Counted from the first letter of the stretch, positions 37,677-47,248 are shown. The stretch is 64,000 nt of DNA from Candidatus Phycosocius spiralis (GCF_030158815.1 NZ_BPFZ01000002.1:1-64000); one strand, 5' to 3'. Numbers and translations are program-made. Notes: generated from the sequence alone by a model not told the origin.

Positions 37677-38624
37677 ATGCCGCTTCAAGGTCGGAAATTT
37701 GTGATTGTGGGCGGTGCCGGCCTGATTGGCAGTGCGGTGGCACGTCAATTGGCGGAAGATGGAAGTGCTGATGTCATCATTTGTGACACCATTGGCCCAG
37801 TCTGTGCTGAAAAATGGACATGCCTTCCGGCAAACTTATATGATATTTGGACACCGCAAGATTTGTTGCCACACTTAGAACGGGCGTGGCGCGATGTTGG
37901 GGCAATTATGCTTTTTGCTGATGCTGGCCATCGCCAAGGTGATGGTGATGCTTTGTTTGAAACCGCTTATCATTTGCCTCGCCGGCTCTGGGATTTTGCC
38001 GCTGCAAAGCAACGCCCGATCTGCTGGGCTTCCACAAGCCAAGTCTATGGCGATAGACAAAGTGATGGGCGCGCAGACCCACATGTCATCGCCACTTTCA
38101 AACCAACAACACCTTTTGGCAGGGCCAAACAAGCCTTTGATTTGTTTGCTGCGCGGCAGGGGTACAGTCCCAATGCGCCCCCGATTAGCACTGGCTTTCG
38201 GCTTTCGTCTGTCTATGGTGCTGGAGAGGACCACAAGGGTGATTGGGCTAGTTTACCAACGCGCGCCTTAAACGCAGCCCGCAATGCAAACAAACTTGGC
38301 ATATGGGATTTAAGCAGCTTGAGCGATGTAGCAGGTGCGCGCGACTGGGTTCATGTTGAAGATGCGGCTTCGGCCATCGTCCAAGTCACGTTGCAAGGGC
38401 ATGGTGGCTTCTTTGATATTGGCAGCGGCACGCTTTATGCGCCATCACAGCTCCTTTGTTCCGTGGAGGCCATGACCGGTAAGCCTGTCCATATTGACCC
38501 CATTGCCCCACCCCGTGCGAGCCAAGTCTCGCCTTTGCCTGCGGCCGATCTATCTCACTTAGAAGCGTGTGGGATTAAGGTAGCATTTTGTGAACTTGCC
38601 GCAGGTTTGAACAGGCAGCCTTGA
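37677..38624 (+). CDS. NAD-dependent epimerase/dehydratase-like protein
   Basis: 315 residues from ATG 37677. The Rossmann motif is VIVGGAGLIGSAVARQL. The active-site Ser is kept in WASTSQVYGD, but the usual YxxxK reads FGRAK, so the catalytic Tyr is Phe. Overall the sequence resembles the RfaD/ADP-heptose-epimerase branch. NAD binding is likely; normal epimerase chemistry is doubtful. No sugar-nucleotide genes are nearby. Confidence 0.7.
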   Translation: MPLQGRKFVIVGGAGLIGSAVARQLAEDGSADVIICDTIGPVCAEKWTCLPANLYDIWTPQDLLPHLERAWRDVGAIMLFADAGHRQGDGDALFETAYHLPRRLWDFAAAKQRPICWASTSQVYGDRQSDGRADPHVIATFKPTTPFGRAKQAFDLFAARQGYSPNAPPISTGFRLSSVYGAGEDHKGDWASLPTRALNAARNANKLGIWDLSSLSDVAGARDWVHVEDAASAIVQVTLQGHGGFFDIGSGTLYAPSQLLCSVEAMTGKPVHIDPIAPPRASQVSPLPAADLSHLEACGIKVAFCELAAGLNRQP

Positions 38625-38648
38625 TACCCAACACCAGAAAATGGGGGG

Positions 38649-38849
38649 GTGAACGTGCTTAAAGTGGACGAAATCTACCATGCAGCACGCCTGCTTCAGG
38701 GTCATTACGGGGAAGATGGTGCTGTGATTGCAGTGATGCGCGCATCAGAAGCAACGGCATTAGGCGATCGTGATTTAGCCGATTATTGGCAAGCGGTGGC
38801 CGAAGCCATTGACTCCAACAAGGCCCCCGATCCCTATGCGCTCAATTAA
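38649..38849 (+). CDS. Small conserved hypothetical protein
   Basis: 66 residues from a GTG with a G-rich ribosome-binding site. Helical throughout: YHAARLLQGHYGEDGAVIAVMRASEATALGDRDLADYWQAVAEAI, a type of short alphaproteobacterial protein with an 'A-R-L-hydrophobic' start. It lies 24 bp after the epimerase-like gene and may be cotranscribed. Function unknown. Confidence 0.6.
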   Translation: MNVLKVDEIYHAARLLQGHYGEDGAVIAVMRASEATALGDRDLADYWQAVAEAIDSNKAPDPYALN

Positions 38850-38986
38850 GGTGCCACCCAACTTCATTAACCCAATATCGGGCAAACCAGTTGCGCGGAA
38901 CCTTCTATGGTTTAAAACAAGGTCAGCTCATTGGTTAGGCTTATGCAGCCCACGCACGTCCGTTATATCCAGCTTTGAGGGTCTAG

Positions 38987-40006
38987 ATGCCCAAGTTTGA
39001 TCGTGATCGCTTTATCAGTGGCCTGCCTAAGGCAGAATTGCACTTACATCTAGAGGGATCGCTGGAACCAGAACTGATGTTCGCATTGGCGCAACGCAAT
39101 CACATCGCGATCCCGTTTCAGACTATTGAAGAGGTGCGCGCCGCCTACAGCTTTTCAAATTTGCAAGATTTCCTTGATATTTATTATCAAGGGGCCAGCG
39201 TTTTGCAGGTCGAGCAAGACTTTTATGACCTCACCATGGCCTATCTGCGCCATGTGGCGAGTGATGCGTGCCGTCATGTCGAAGTATTCTTTGACCCCCA
39301 AACCCATACCGATCGTGGCATAGATATAGGTGTGGTGATTGGCGGGATCTCACGGGCTTTAGCCGATGGGCAAACCCAATTGGGGATTAGTTCTAAGCTA
39401 ATCTTATGCTTCTTGCGCCATTTAGATGAAGCCGCCGCCTTTGCGACCTTAAGGGCAGCTGAACCTTATCTTGATAAGATATTTGGTGTTGGGCTTGATT
39501 CCAGCGAAGTCGGCCACCCGCCATCAAAATTTGCGCGCGTCTTTGAAGCGGCCCGCAACAAGGGTCTGCATCTGTTCGCCCATGCCGGAGAAGAAGGCCC
39601 GCCGGAATATGTATGGGAAGCATTAGACGTGCTTAAGATTGACCGCATCGATCATGGCAACCGCGCGCTTGAAGATAAAGCCTTGGTTGAACGCATCGTC
39701 CAAAATGGCCTTACTTTGACCGTCTGCCCATTATCCAATTTATCCTTATGTGTGGTAGACAATCTTGCCAATCACCCTTTGCGAACCATGTTAAATTTGG
39801 GCCTCAAAGCAACGATTAATTCTGATGATCCAGCCTATTTTGGCGGCTATCTCAATGCCAATTGGCGCGCAATTGCGGAGGCGCTTAACCTCACTAAGGA
39901 AGAATTGGTTACCCTCGCCCATAATAGTTTTGCGGGCAGCTATCTAACCCAGGCCGAAAAGCAAACCCATCACGACGCAATCGATGCTTGGGCAGCGCGG
40001 TTTTAG
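38987..40006 (+). CDS. Adenine deaminase of the adenosine-deaminase family
   Basis: 339 residues. Metal and catalytic motifs: [39 protein letters not shown] and [11 protein letters not shown]. The phrases [11 protein letters not shown] and EEGPPEY separate the adenine-deaminase (Aah1-like) group from true adenosine deaminases, so adenine to hypoxanthine is the more likely reaction. It has its own short upstream gap and no purine genes beside it. Confidence 0.88.
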   Translation: MPKFDRDRFISGLPKAELHLHLEGSLEPELMFALAQRNHIAIPFQTIEEVRAAYSFSNLQDFLDIYYQGASVLQVEQDFYDLTMAYLRHVASDACRHVEVFFDPQTHTDRGIDIGVVIGGISRALADGQTQLGISSKLILCFLRHLDEAAAFATLRAAEPYLDKIFGVGLDSSEVGHPPSKFARVFEAARNKGLHLFAHAGEEGPPEYVWEALDVLKIDRIDHGNRALEDKALVERIVQNGLTLTVCPLSNLSLCVVDNLANHPLRTMLNLGLKATINSDDPAYFGGYLNANWRAIAEALNLTKEELVTLAHNSFAGSYLTQAEKQTHHDAIDAWAARF

Positions 40007-40114
40007 GGGGGCATATGGATCCAATTTCCACGTTTTGGAGTGATATGGGCCTTTAACGTTTTATTCTTTTCAACCTTATTCTTGTTGGATTAAGAAGACC
40101 GTAGTTCAGGGTGA

Positions 40115-41320
40115 TTAATTTGGGTCAGCGCCTTCGCTTAAAATGTCGAGATAGGCGCTGTATTGCCACAAACGGTCTCGCAAGCGACCTGTGATTTCAC
40201 GTACGATTCCCAGCCTCTCTAGCGCTTCAAGCGCGCGTGCGATCGATGGGATGGTAAGGCCCGTAGCTTGTTTTAATCGCACGGTCGATACAATCGGGTT
40301 TGCTTGTAAGGCCACATGAACACGTAAAACCGATGAGGCAGGGCGACCCAACGCCTCAATCTGGGCTCTATCATGGGCAAAGACCGCAAGGATGCGACCT
40401 GCAGCCTCAGTTGACTGTATGGCAATCTCAAGCACACCTTCGAGAAAAAAGGTCAGCCATTCTTCCCAAGCGCCCTCTTTGCGCACTTTGGTGAGGAGTT
40501 CATAATAGCGCTCCCGATGTGTCTTTAGGTAAAGCGACAGATAGAGCACGGGTTGGCTCAAAGCCTTTTCAGAGCAAAGGAGCAGGGTCACCAGCAGGCG
40601 ACCAAGCCGACCATTACCATCCAAGAAGGGGTGGATCGTCTCGAACTGAACATGCAGGAGTGCAGCGCGCACCAGCAGTGGCAGATTTTGGCCTTGGCCA
40701 TGCAACCAGACTTCCGCCTGCCCCATTAAGGCAACGACATCTTGGGCGGGCGGGGGTACAAAAGTAGCGTTGCCAGGCCGTGTACCCCCGATCCAGTTCT
40801 GGGTGGTGCGAAAGGTTCCGGGCTGCTTGCCTGCCCCGCGGCCACCTCGCAGCAAGATCGCATGCATCTCGCAAATCATACGCAGCGAAATCGGAAAGCC
40901 TTCTTTAAGGCGGGAAAGCCCATGTTGAATAGCGGCCACATAGTTTGAGACCTCTTCGACATCATCAAGGCCAAACCGCGTTGTTCGATCATTTTCATGC
41001 AGCAATAAATCGGTGAAGGAGCTTTGCGTACCCTCAATCTGAGACGACACCAAGGCCTCTTTGCGCACATAGAAATAGAGGAACAATTTGGTATCCGGCA
41101 GAAGGGCGCTCATCCCATCCAGTCGCCCCAGAGCTTGATTAGCCCGGTCCAATAAGGCGAACAGGGGCTCCAACTGAAGCGGCGGATTGGGCGGTAAGGG
41201 CGGCGGAATAAAGGCGCGCACCACTTCCCCGCCAGCGACCGTTTCACGGTGTTGGCCCAGCCGATTTGAAGGGCTAATATCAAATGATGCGGAGGTTGGA
41301 CTATTCACACACGCGTTCAT
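40115..41320 (-). CDS. Fic-family AMP transferase, class II autoinhibited
   Basis: 401 residues. The Fic motif HPFLDGNGRLGR is complete. Upstream, SSQIEG matches the inhibitory helix (S/T)xxxE(G/N), placing it in class II, where the inhibitor is on the same chain N-terminal to the Fic core. The C-terminal part (STVRLKQATGLTIPSIARALEALERLGIV) is a winged-helix module, suggesting DNA or ligand binding. No separate antitoxin gene is adjacent. Target proteins are unknown. Confidence 0.88.
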   Translation of the reverse strand: MNACVNSPTSASFDISPSNRLGQHRETVAGGEVVRAFIPPPLPPNPPLQLEPLFALLDRANQALGRLDGMSALLPDTKLFLYFYVRKEALVSSQIEGTQSSFTDLLLHENDRTTRFGLDDVEEVSNYVAAIQHGLSRLKEGFPISLRMICEMHAILLRGGRGAGKQPGTFRTTQNWIGGTRPGNATFVPPPAQDVVALMGQAEVWLHGQGQNLPLLVRAALLHVQFETIHPFLDGNGRLGRLLVTLLLCSEKALSQPVLYLSLYLKTHRERYYELLTKVRKEGAWEEWLTFFLEGVLEIAIQSTEAAGRILAVFAHDRAQIEALGRPASSVLRVHVALQANPIVSTVRLKQATGLTIPSIARALEALERLGIVREITGRLRDRLWQYSAYLDILSEGADPN

Positions 41321-41593
41321 AGCGAAAGTCGTTATTAAAGGAAAGCAGCTTTTACGTTATTAGGAAAGGCACATTGTAGAGATATCGAAACAACTCAAAC
41401 CGAACACAATGGAATGTAAATACCAAACATGCGCCACAATGCCCGTTTGCTAACCATAATCTGGTGGTCACTGCTGCTACCACTGCAGAAAAAAGTTGTT
41501 CCAGATCATTCCGTTAGGTTTTTGGCATTTGGTAGCAAATGGGAAGCAGAACCCGGCGGGGTATGACTTGCTCATGGTAAAAAAAGCAATGCG
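41321..41593. other. Intergenic region between the Fic gene and tRNA-Arg
   Basis: About 270 bp with no supported ORF. Several imperfect direct repeats of CTGCTACCACTGCAG type were noticed, but no attachment site or promoter can be argued. Confidence 0.4.
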
Positions 41594-41670
41594 TGGCGCG
41601 CCCGGAGCGATTCGAACGCCCGACCCTCAGATTCGTAGTCTGATGCTCTATCCAGCTGAGCTACGGGCGC
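41594..41670 (-). tRNA. tRNA-Arg (anticodon ACG)
   Basis: On the minus strand the acceptor GCGCCCG pairs fully with CGGGCGC. The D-arm is GCTCAGCTGGATAGAGC, the anticodon loop CTACGAA reads ACG, the T-loop is TTCGAAT, and CCA is encoded. A34 is expected to be deaminated to inosine so that CGN codons can be read. Confidence 0.95.
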
Positions 41671-41707
41671 GCTGAGGCGGCGGTGTTAGACGGGGCTGTG
41701 ACGAAGA

Positions 41708-42694
41708 TCAAGCGTCTTTGGCTGCATATACCCCTCGCATAACAGCCCGTGCCAGACAATCCGCAGCCAAAGCACCAATCCGGGTGATGGTCAATTGACT
41801 AGGCTCGGCCAAAGGCTGATGGGCTGTGGACAAGGCAAAAACCACATCGCCGTCAAAGGGGGCAAAAACGGGTCGGATTGCGCGGGCAAGGCCTGCACTG
41901 GCCATTTGCGCCATACGTTTGGCTTGTGCGGGGGTGAGTGCCACATCGGTTGCCACACAAGCGATTGTGGTATTGGTGCGGCCCATCGCGCCCGATGGAT
42001 CAGCTTTTGCGGCACCCCAATCATCGCCGTCCACAGTCAAGCTGGGGTCTGGGCGATACCCACCGGCCTCGCCATTTTGTTCAAGTGGCCAGGCCCAAAA
42101 GGCGTCGGTGCCCGGCATGATAACACTGCCAAAGCAATTGACCGCGACGATGGCACCCACATGAATTCCCTCTGAGGTGCGCTGACTTGCAGAGCCCAAT
42201 CCGCCACGCAATTGCCCTGCGCGTGCCCCGATGCCAGCTCCAACTGCACCCAATGCAAATTCAACAGTAACACGATCCAAAGCAGCCTTGCCAAGCTCGT
42301 AATAGGGCGGTGTCACACCCCAATCTTTTTGGCCGCCATTGGCCAAATCATAAAGAATTGCTGCTGGCACCACTGGGGAGCGTGGAATATCTGGCAAATC
42401 CATCAAGCGAAAACCCCGACCCAACGCCCCCAATTTGGCCACAACACCATCAGCTGCACCAAGTCCATACACAGAACCACCAGAGAGCACCAAGGCATCA
42501 ATCGCATCGACTAAATTTTCAGGAGCCAGCGCATCAGTTTCACGGGTGCCTGGTCCACCACCACGCATATCAACCCCGCACACGGCTGGGGCATCTGGAT
42601 AAATGACCGTGACCCCAGTCAAAGCACGCACGTCTTCAGCATGGCCGATTCTTAAGCCCGGAACATCGGTAATGCGGTTGTGAAGCTGGTCCAT
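41708..42694 (-). CDS. P1-family peptidase (DmpA/NylC type), self-cleaving
   Basis: 328 residues from ATG 42694 (MDQLHNRITDVPGLRIGH); a start at 42808 overlaps the divergent gene. P1/S58 N-terminal nucleophile hydrolases mature by autocleavage before a Thr or Ser. Here TNTTIACVATD places the cleavage between Asn241 and Thr242. GVDMRGGGPGTRETDAL and LSGGSVYGLGAADGV are family features. It is probably an aminopeptidase or amide hydrolase; substrate unknown. Confidence 0.85.
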   Translation of the reverse strand: MDQLHNRITDVPGLRIGHAEDVRALTGVTVIYPDAPAVCGVDMRGGGPGTRETDALAPENLVDAIDALVLSGGSVYGLGAADGVVAKLGALGRGFRLMDLPDIPRSPVVPAAILYDLANGGQKDWGVTPPYYELGKAALDRVTVEFALGAVGAGIGARAGQLRGGLGSASQRTSEGIHVGAIVAVNCFGSVIMPGTDAFWAWPLEQNGEAGGYRPDPSLTVDGDDWGAAKADPSGAMGRTNTTIACVATDVALTPAQAKRMAQMASAGLARAIRPVFAPFDGDVVFALSTAHQPLAEPSQLTITRIGALAADCLARAVMRGVYAAKDA

Positions 42695-42806
42695 GACAGA
42701 ACTATATCGTTTTACCCTGCATTGGCCTATAGGGGCGGCGGTGATTGGTGGCTTAAGTATGGAAACTCTGAAGTCCTTGATGGCATCATATGGAATGAGA
42801 TCGACC

Positions 42807-43646
42807 ATGAGTTTCTACTGTTGTTCGTTTCGTTCTGTTGGTGCCCTTTGGCTGGCTTATGTGGTCGCATTGGGGATGACGGTATGTGCGACAAAGGCTT
42901 TAGCTGGCAATCTTGAGGTGGCTCAACACGTCGTGCCTGCGCCTGCTGAGCCACGCAGTGAAAAGCACTTATTCCAGACCACAATTCCAGTCACCTCAAT
43001 TGGAGCCGCAGCCATTGAGCGGACCCGCCAACGCTTAAGCTTTGCATATTCGGATTTGGGGCTAAACTTAGGCGCACCGCTTTATCTGCGTCTCATTCGC
43101 GATCAATCCAAGCTAGAAGTTTGGGCAAAGCCTGCCCAGCAGCGCGCTTATATTCGGCTACGTACCGTCAAATTATGCGGCAAAAATGGCATGATTGGCC
43201 CAAGGCAATCGGCTAATTCGGGTCAAGCCGAGGGATTTTACGCGATCACGCCAAACCAGCTACGCCCAGCGGGTGTGACCTATCTGGGTCTTGGGTTTGG
43301 GTGGCCCAATGCGTTTGACCAAAAGCGTGGGTGGAAAGGGGCACCAAGCTTGCTGCAAGCTGGTTGCACAACTGGGCGACATTATGGTCTTACCGATCAG
43401 GATATGGAAGAAGTGTACACCATGGTGTATTTCGCCCTAAGAGCAGGCCAAGCCAGTGTGCCTTTGCATATTTTCCCATTTCAAATGAGCCCGTTTAGAA
43501 TGCTGCAAGTTGGCAAAGGTGCAAAAGCCAATTTCTGGAAAGAGCTTGAGCCAGCGTGGCAAGCGTTTGAACGCACAAAAACGCCGCCTCATGTAAGTGT
43601 GCAAGGGCGGCGTTATCGTATCATCGAAGCCGAGCAAGCCGATTAG
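42807..43646 (+). CDS. YafK-type L,D-transpeptidase homologue without catalytic residues
   Basis: 279 residues from ATG 42807; an ATG at 42795 is also possible, and 42693 overlaps the divergent peptidase. The N-terminus is a signal peptide or membrane anchor. The domain matches YafK/DpaA: PLYLRLIRDQSKLEVWAK, LCGKNGMIGPRQ, AEGFYAITPNQLRP, GFGWPNAFD and LHIFPFQMSPFRM. Where active enzymes read HGxxxSxGCYAMTD, this protein reads QAGCTTGRHYGLTD. His is Gln184 and the catalytic Cys is His192. It is probably a non-catalytic cell-wall-binding paralogue. Confidence 0.8.
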   Translation: MSFYCCSFRSVGALWLAYVVALGMTVCATKALAGNLEVAQHVVPAPAEPRSEKHLFQTTIPVTSIGAAAIERTRQRLSFAYSDLGLNLGAPLYLRLIRDQSKLEVWAKPAQQRAYIRLRTVKLCGKNGMIGPRQSANSGQAEGFYAITPNQLRPAGVTYLGLGFGWPNAFDQKRGWKGAPSLLQAGCTTGRHYGLTDQDMEEVYTMVYFALRAGQASVPLHIFPFQMSPFRMLQVGKGAKANFWKELEPAWQAFERTKTPPHVSVQGRRYRIIEAEQAD

Positions 43647-43674
43647 AATTGTCCGGGCTTAGGCAGGATAAATC

Positions 43675-44481
43675 CTATTCTGGATCGTAATCGCCCATGT
43701 CGGGTTGATCATCGCTCTCGCTACCAGGTGCTGCGGCAGGACGCGCAGTGCCACCGGGCGATGGCCCATCCAATAGAGACAAATTGATCGCTTTTGGGCC
43801 TTTGCCAAATCGATCTGGCAAAGTTTGAAAGGCGATGCGTTGATCGGGCTCTAAAGCTTCAAAGCCCGAACGTTGCACGGCTGAAATGTGCACAAACACA
43901 TCGGCACCACCGCCATCGGGGGTAATGAAACCAAAACCACGCTCACCATTGAAGAACTTCACAGTGCCTTCATGGTTTTCCAGTGGCTCTCTTGGCGCGC
44001 GATCTTCAAAATTGCGCGGACCACGGTCACCACCGCCGCCACCGCCAAAGTCACGGCGTGGCAGACGGTCGCCAAAACCTGAATTGCCACCCTTTGGCCG
44101 ATCGCCATATTGGCGTGGCGGGCGGTCATTAAACGGACGCGATGGGCGGTCGCCAAAGCCACCCCCACTTTGAGGACGATCATTAAATTGTCTAGGCGGG
44201 CGCTCACTAAAACCACCAATTTGTGGCCGGTCGTTGAAAGGCCGAGCAGGGCGGTCTCCAAACCCACCACCGCCAAGAGGTCGGTCCTTAAAGGATCTAG
44301 GCGGGCGGTCTCCAAAACCACCGCCAAAGCCGCTGCCACCATAATCACGACGTGATCCACGCTCGTTGAAAGAAGGTGTTGGTGCGTCGAAGGAAGGTTC
44401 TTCCATGCCACGTGCACGCTCACGTGGCTTCTTCTTCTTGTCGCCTGGCTTGATATCTTCGTCGTCGTCGTCGAAACGCAT
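43675..44481 (-). CDS. Cold-shock-domain protein with Gly/Arg/Asp-rich repeats
   Basis: 268 residues. The cold-shock domain is C-terminal to a long tail, around residues 170-235: GTVKFFNGERGFGFITPD carries both RNP motifs and DVFVHISAV follows. Residues ~45-155 form a low-complexity repeat of FGDRPxRxFNDRP type (RGG/FG-like). An acidic-basic leader (DDDDEDIKPGDKKKKPRERARG) precedes it. Such architecture suggests an RNA-binding protein that can form condensates. Most bacterial Csp proteins are only ~70 residues; this resembles expanded alphaproteobacterial CSD proteins. Confidence 0.85.
   Translation of the reverse strand: MRFDDDDEDIKPGDKKKKPRERARGMEEPSFDAPTPSFNERGSRRDYGGSGFGGGFGDRPPRSFKDRPLGGGGFGDRPARPFNDRPQIGGFSERPPRQFNDRPQSGGGFGDRPSRPFNDRPPRQYGDRPKGGNSGFGDRLPRRDFGGGGGGDRGPRNFEDRAPREPLENHEGTVKFFNGERGFGFITPDGGGADVFVHISAVQRSGFEALEPDQRIAFQTLPDRFGKGPKAINLSLLDGPSPGGTARPAAAPGSESDDQPDMGDYDPE
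44090..44350 (-). repeat. Degenerate repeats encoding GFGDRPxRxFNDRP
   Basis: Several imperfect ~50-bp units in the cold-shock gene encode phrases such as GFGDRPARPFNDRPQ, GGFSERPPRQFNDRPQ and GGFGDRPSRPFNDRP. Nucleotide identity between units is high enough for recombination-driven length change. Confidence 0.65.
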
Positions 44482-44685
44482 GTAATTCCCCGGGAACCGA
44501 CGGAGCAGGGTTGCGCCGCCACAGGGTTATTTCGTCTAAAACAAACCAACACACGATGAACATCGGTTGGTCAAGCACGCAAAGAATGGGGCGTGAGCGA
44601 CCAAAAGAAGGGTCGGTGCGGTTGTATCAGCTGTTGAAACAAACCTGCTATTGTCTTATGCGCGAGAGTGGCGCGAGAAGCAACC

Positions 44686-45516
44686 TCACCAGCGGCCAGA
44701 AATTTGAGCGATTTCAGCCTTTGACACACTTCCACGTGAAAAAAGTGCTGCAAGATAGGCTCCAGCCTCCTTCAAAGCGTCCTCCAAACCAAATGGGGGG
44801 TTGGCTATGGTCAGTCCGCAACTGACTAATCCTACCCCCTCATGAGGCGCGGCCACCTGCAAGTCCGCGCCTAAAAGTCGTGCCCCTGTCTGCGCTAAGG
44901 CTGCGCGATAGTGTCTTGTTTGATCGCGATCCTTATCGGCGTGCCAAAGGATATAGGTGCCGGTGGCCCAGCGCTCAAGCCCGTCATTTAGAGCTTGCAC
45001 CAGTCGAGCAAACTCACCCTTTTGCTCAAAGGGTGGGTCGATCAGGACCAAGCCGCGCCGCTCAATCGGGGGCAAATGCGCGCGGATTGCCTCCCAACCA
45101 TCACGACATTCAATTTTAAGATTGCGGGAGGACGAAAAATAAAGCGTCAAGGCTTGAAAATCTTCTGGGTGCAGCTCACAAAAAAGACCTTTATCCTGCC
45201 TACGTAGCCCTTGGGCGATCAAAGCGGGGGAGCCTGGATATGTCATCGGTCCATCACCTGCACTAACGACGGCTTCAAGGTAGCGCCGCACAACAGGGGG
45301 GGCTTCAGCGGCCCATAGACGGCCAATCCCATCTTGCCATTCGGGGCTGCGCTGGGCTTCATCGCTTTTAAGATCATAACATCCAATGCCAGCAAACACA
45401 TCCAACACGCGAAACGGCGCTTCCTTCAAAGCCAAGTGATCAAGGCAGAAAACAAGGGCTAGATGTTTCCAAACATCGGCAAAATTGCCTGCATGATACG
45501 CATGGCGATAATTCAT
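44686..45516 (-). CDS. rlmJ: 23S rRNA adenine-2030 N6-methyltransferase
   Basis: 276 residues matching RlmJ, which methylates A2030 of 23S rRNA. The start MNYRHAYHAGNFADVWKH is diagnostic. SAM binding is by VLDVFAGIGCYDL, and the catalytic DPPF motif is in VLIDPPFEQKGEF. The gene overlaps the upstream membrane-protein gene by four bases (ATGA) and belongs to an mnmA-(membrane protein)-rlmJ run. Confidence 0.92.
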   Translation of the reverse strand: MNYRHAYHAGNFADVWKHLALVFCLDHLALKEAPFRVLDVFAGIGCYDLKSDEAQRSPEWQDGIGRLWAAEAPPVVRRYLEAVVSAGDGPMTYPGSPALIAQGLRRQDKGLFCELHPEDFQALTLYFSSSRNLKIECRDGWEAIRAHLPPIERRGLVLIDPPFEQKGEFARLVQALNDGLERWATGTYILWHADKDRDQTRHYRAALAQTGARLLGADLQVAAPHEGVGLVSCGLTIANPPFGLEDALKEAGAYLAALFSRGSVSKAEIAQISGRW

Positions 45517-46034
45517 CGCGACGCGCTTTCATCCTCAAGATCGCAGACCATCCCTGCCTCAATCAATTCCCGCCTTGTGGTGCGCATGAACAGACCCCAA
45601 GTCAATACAGCTAGGCCGATCGGCAGACCCACCAAATAATCAAGATACTCAAACACCACTTGGGCCTCAAGCGAGCGCCCTGACTTCCAAACAATACGCG
45701 CTTGATGAGGAATAGCTGCTTGCTTTAAATAGACCCGATTACCGCGGACAGCGACCAACCTATTGGTTTCATCCTTGAATAAATAGACCCCTACCAGCCT
45801 TGATTGTGAGTTGGCACGATAGGGCACCACGGCAACCAAACTGGCTTTGACTTGTTGTTTGCCGATACGTTTATAAAGATCATGGCAATTAGGCCAAGCG
45901 CATGTCAGAGTAATCGCGAGGCCTATGATCACAACCAAGCTTCCCAATTCGCGGGGATTATCGGGAATGATTAACTTGCGTCGCAGAATAGGCGGGAGCA
46001 CACTTAGGTGTTTGGGTTGGTGATATTGGACCAT
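45513..46034 (-). CDS. Two-span membrane protein of unknown function
   Basis: 173 residues with hydrophobic segments near residues 32-50 (LVVIIGLAITLTCAW) and 133-150 (LVGLPIGLAVLTWGLFM). A soluble beta-rich middle lies between them, an arrangement resembling DUF3592-type proteins. It lies between mnmA (8-bp gap) and rlmJ (4-bp overlap), so it is cotranscribed with RNA-modification genes, but nothing links it to RNA. Confidence 0.6.
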   Translation of the reverse strand: MVQYHQPKHLSVLPPILRRKLIIPDNPRELGSLVVIIGLAITLTCAWPNCHDLYKRIGKQQVKASLVAVVPYRANSQSRLVGVYLFKDETNRLVAVRGNRVYLKQAAIPHQARIVWKSGRSLEAQVVFEYLDYLVGLPIGLAVLTWGLFMRTTRRELIEAGMVCDLEDESASR

Positions 46035-46042
46035 AGATTGGC

Positions 46043-47248
46043 TTAACCTAGAAGATGAGAAACTTCTATCTGGTTAGATGTGATGCCAATCCACCCCCCC
46101 CCTAAAACACGGTCGCCACCGTCTCGCAGGTCGTAAAAGACGCACGCTTGGCCCGGTGCAACCCCTTCTTCTGGTTCGTCTAACTCAACTGACCAGCCTG
46201 CGCCAATGAGCAAGGTAGCCGGTACTGGGGGACGGGTCGAGCGCACACGCGCCAAAATGCGCCGTCCATGCAATGCATCTTCGCCCTGCACTGGTTCGCC
46301 AATCCAATTCACATCGGTGAGTGTCATGCGCTTGATCGCCAAACTGGCACGCGGGCCTACCACAACTTCTTTGGTTTCAGCGTTGATCTTCACCACAAAC
46401 AATGGCTCCCCCGTTGCTATCCCAAGGCCACGGCGCTGCCCGACGGTGAAATGAATAACCCCTTCATGCTCCCCCAACACACCTCCATTGACATGAATGA
46501 TCTGACCAGGCTCGCTCGCTCCAGGGCGCAACTTGGCAACGACCTCTGAATATTTTCCATTGGGGACAAAGCAGATGTCTTGACTGTCAGGCTTAACCGC
46601 AACTGGCAGATTTAGGATCGCTGCGATCTCACGCACAGCACTTTTTGATAAGCCCGCTAAGGGAAAGCGCAAATAATCCAATTGCTCACGCGTGGTCGCA
46701 AACAGAAAATAGGACTGATCGCGCGAAGCATCCGCTGCGCGGCGCATCTCACTACCTTGAGGGCCATCCACCCGCGCCACATAATGGCCTGTCGCCAAGC
46801 AATCAGCGCCAAGATCCTTGGCAGTTTCTAACAAGTCTTTAAACTTGACACTTTGATTACACCGCACACATGGGATTGGGGTAAAGCCTGCTAGATAGGT
46901 ATCGGCGAAATGATTGATCACTGCTTCTTTAAAGCGGCTTTCATAATCAAGGACATAATGGGCAATACCGATTTGATCAGCGACACGACGGGCGTCATAT
47001 ATATCTTGCCCGGCACAACATGCCCCTTGCTTTTTGACTGCTGCGCCATGGTCATAAAGCTGTAAGGTGATGCCGATGGTTTCATAGCCTGAAGCTTGCA
47101 CCAATGCAGCCACCACGGAAGAATCAACCCCGCCAGACATAGCAACCACCACACGGGTGTTCTGCCGCGGCTTATCGATACCCAGCTCGATATCTGGAAT
47201 GGAGTGAGAAACTGCGCCATCACGCAGGATGGTGGTAGCATCGGTCAT
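46043..47248 (-). CDS. mnmA: tRNA 2-thiouridine synthetase MnmA
   Basis: 401 residues. MnmA thiolates U34 of tRNA-Lys, -Glu and -Gln. The PP-loop is [17 protein letters not shown]. The first catalytic Cys lies in [11 protein letters not shown], and the second in SQDICFVP. It heads a three-gene minus-strand run. Around 35 residues precede the canonical start region, slightly longer than usual. Confidence 0.93.
   Translation of the reverse strand: MTDATTILRDGAVSHSIPDIELGIDKPRQNTRVVVAMSGGVDSSVVAALVQASGYETIGITLQLYDHGAAVKKQGACCAGQDIYDARRVADQIGIAHYVLDYESRFKEAVINHFADTYLAGFTPIPCVRCNQSVKFKDLLETAKDLGADCLATGHYVARVDGPQGSEMRRAADASRDQSYFLFATTREQLDYLRFPLAGLSKSAVREIAAILNLPVAVKPDSQDICFVPNGKYSEVVAKLRPGASEPGQIIHVNGGVLGEHEGVIHFTVGQRRGLGIATGEPLFVVKINAETKEVVVGPRASLAIKRMTLTDVNWIGEPVQGEDALHGRRILARVRSTRPPVPATLLIGAGWSVELDEPEEGVAPGQACVFYDLRDGGDRVLGGGWIGITSNQIEVSHLLG

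Noticed and set aside
43959-44552. 197-residue frame antisense-like to the cold-shock gene
   Set aside because: Same strand as the cold-shock gene but another frame; the repetitive composition follows the Gly/Arg repeat DNA and no domain is present.
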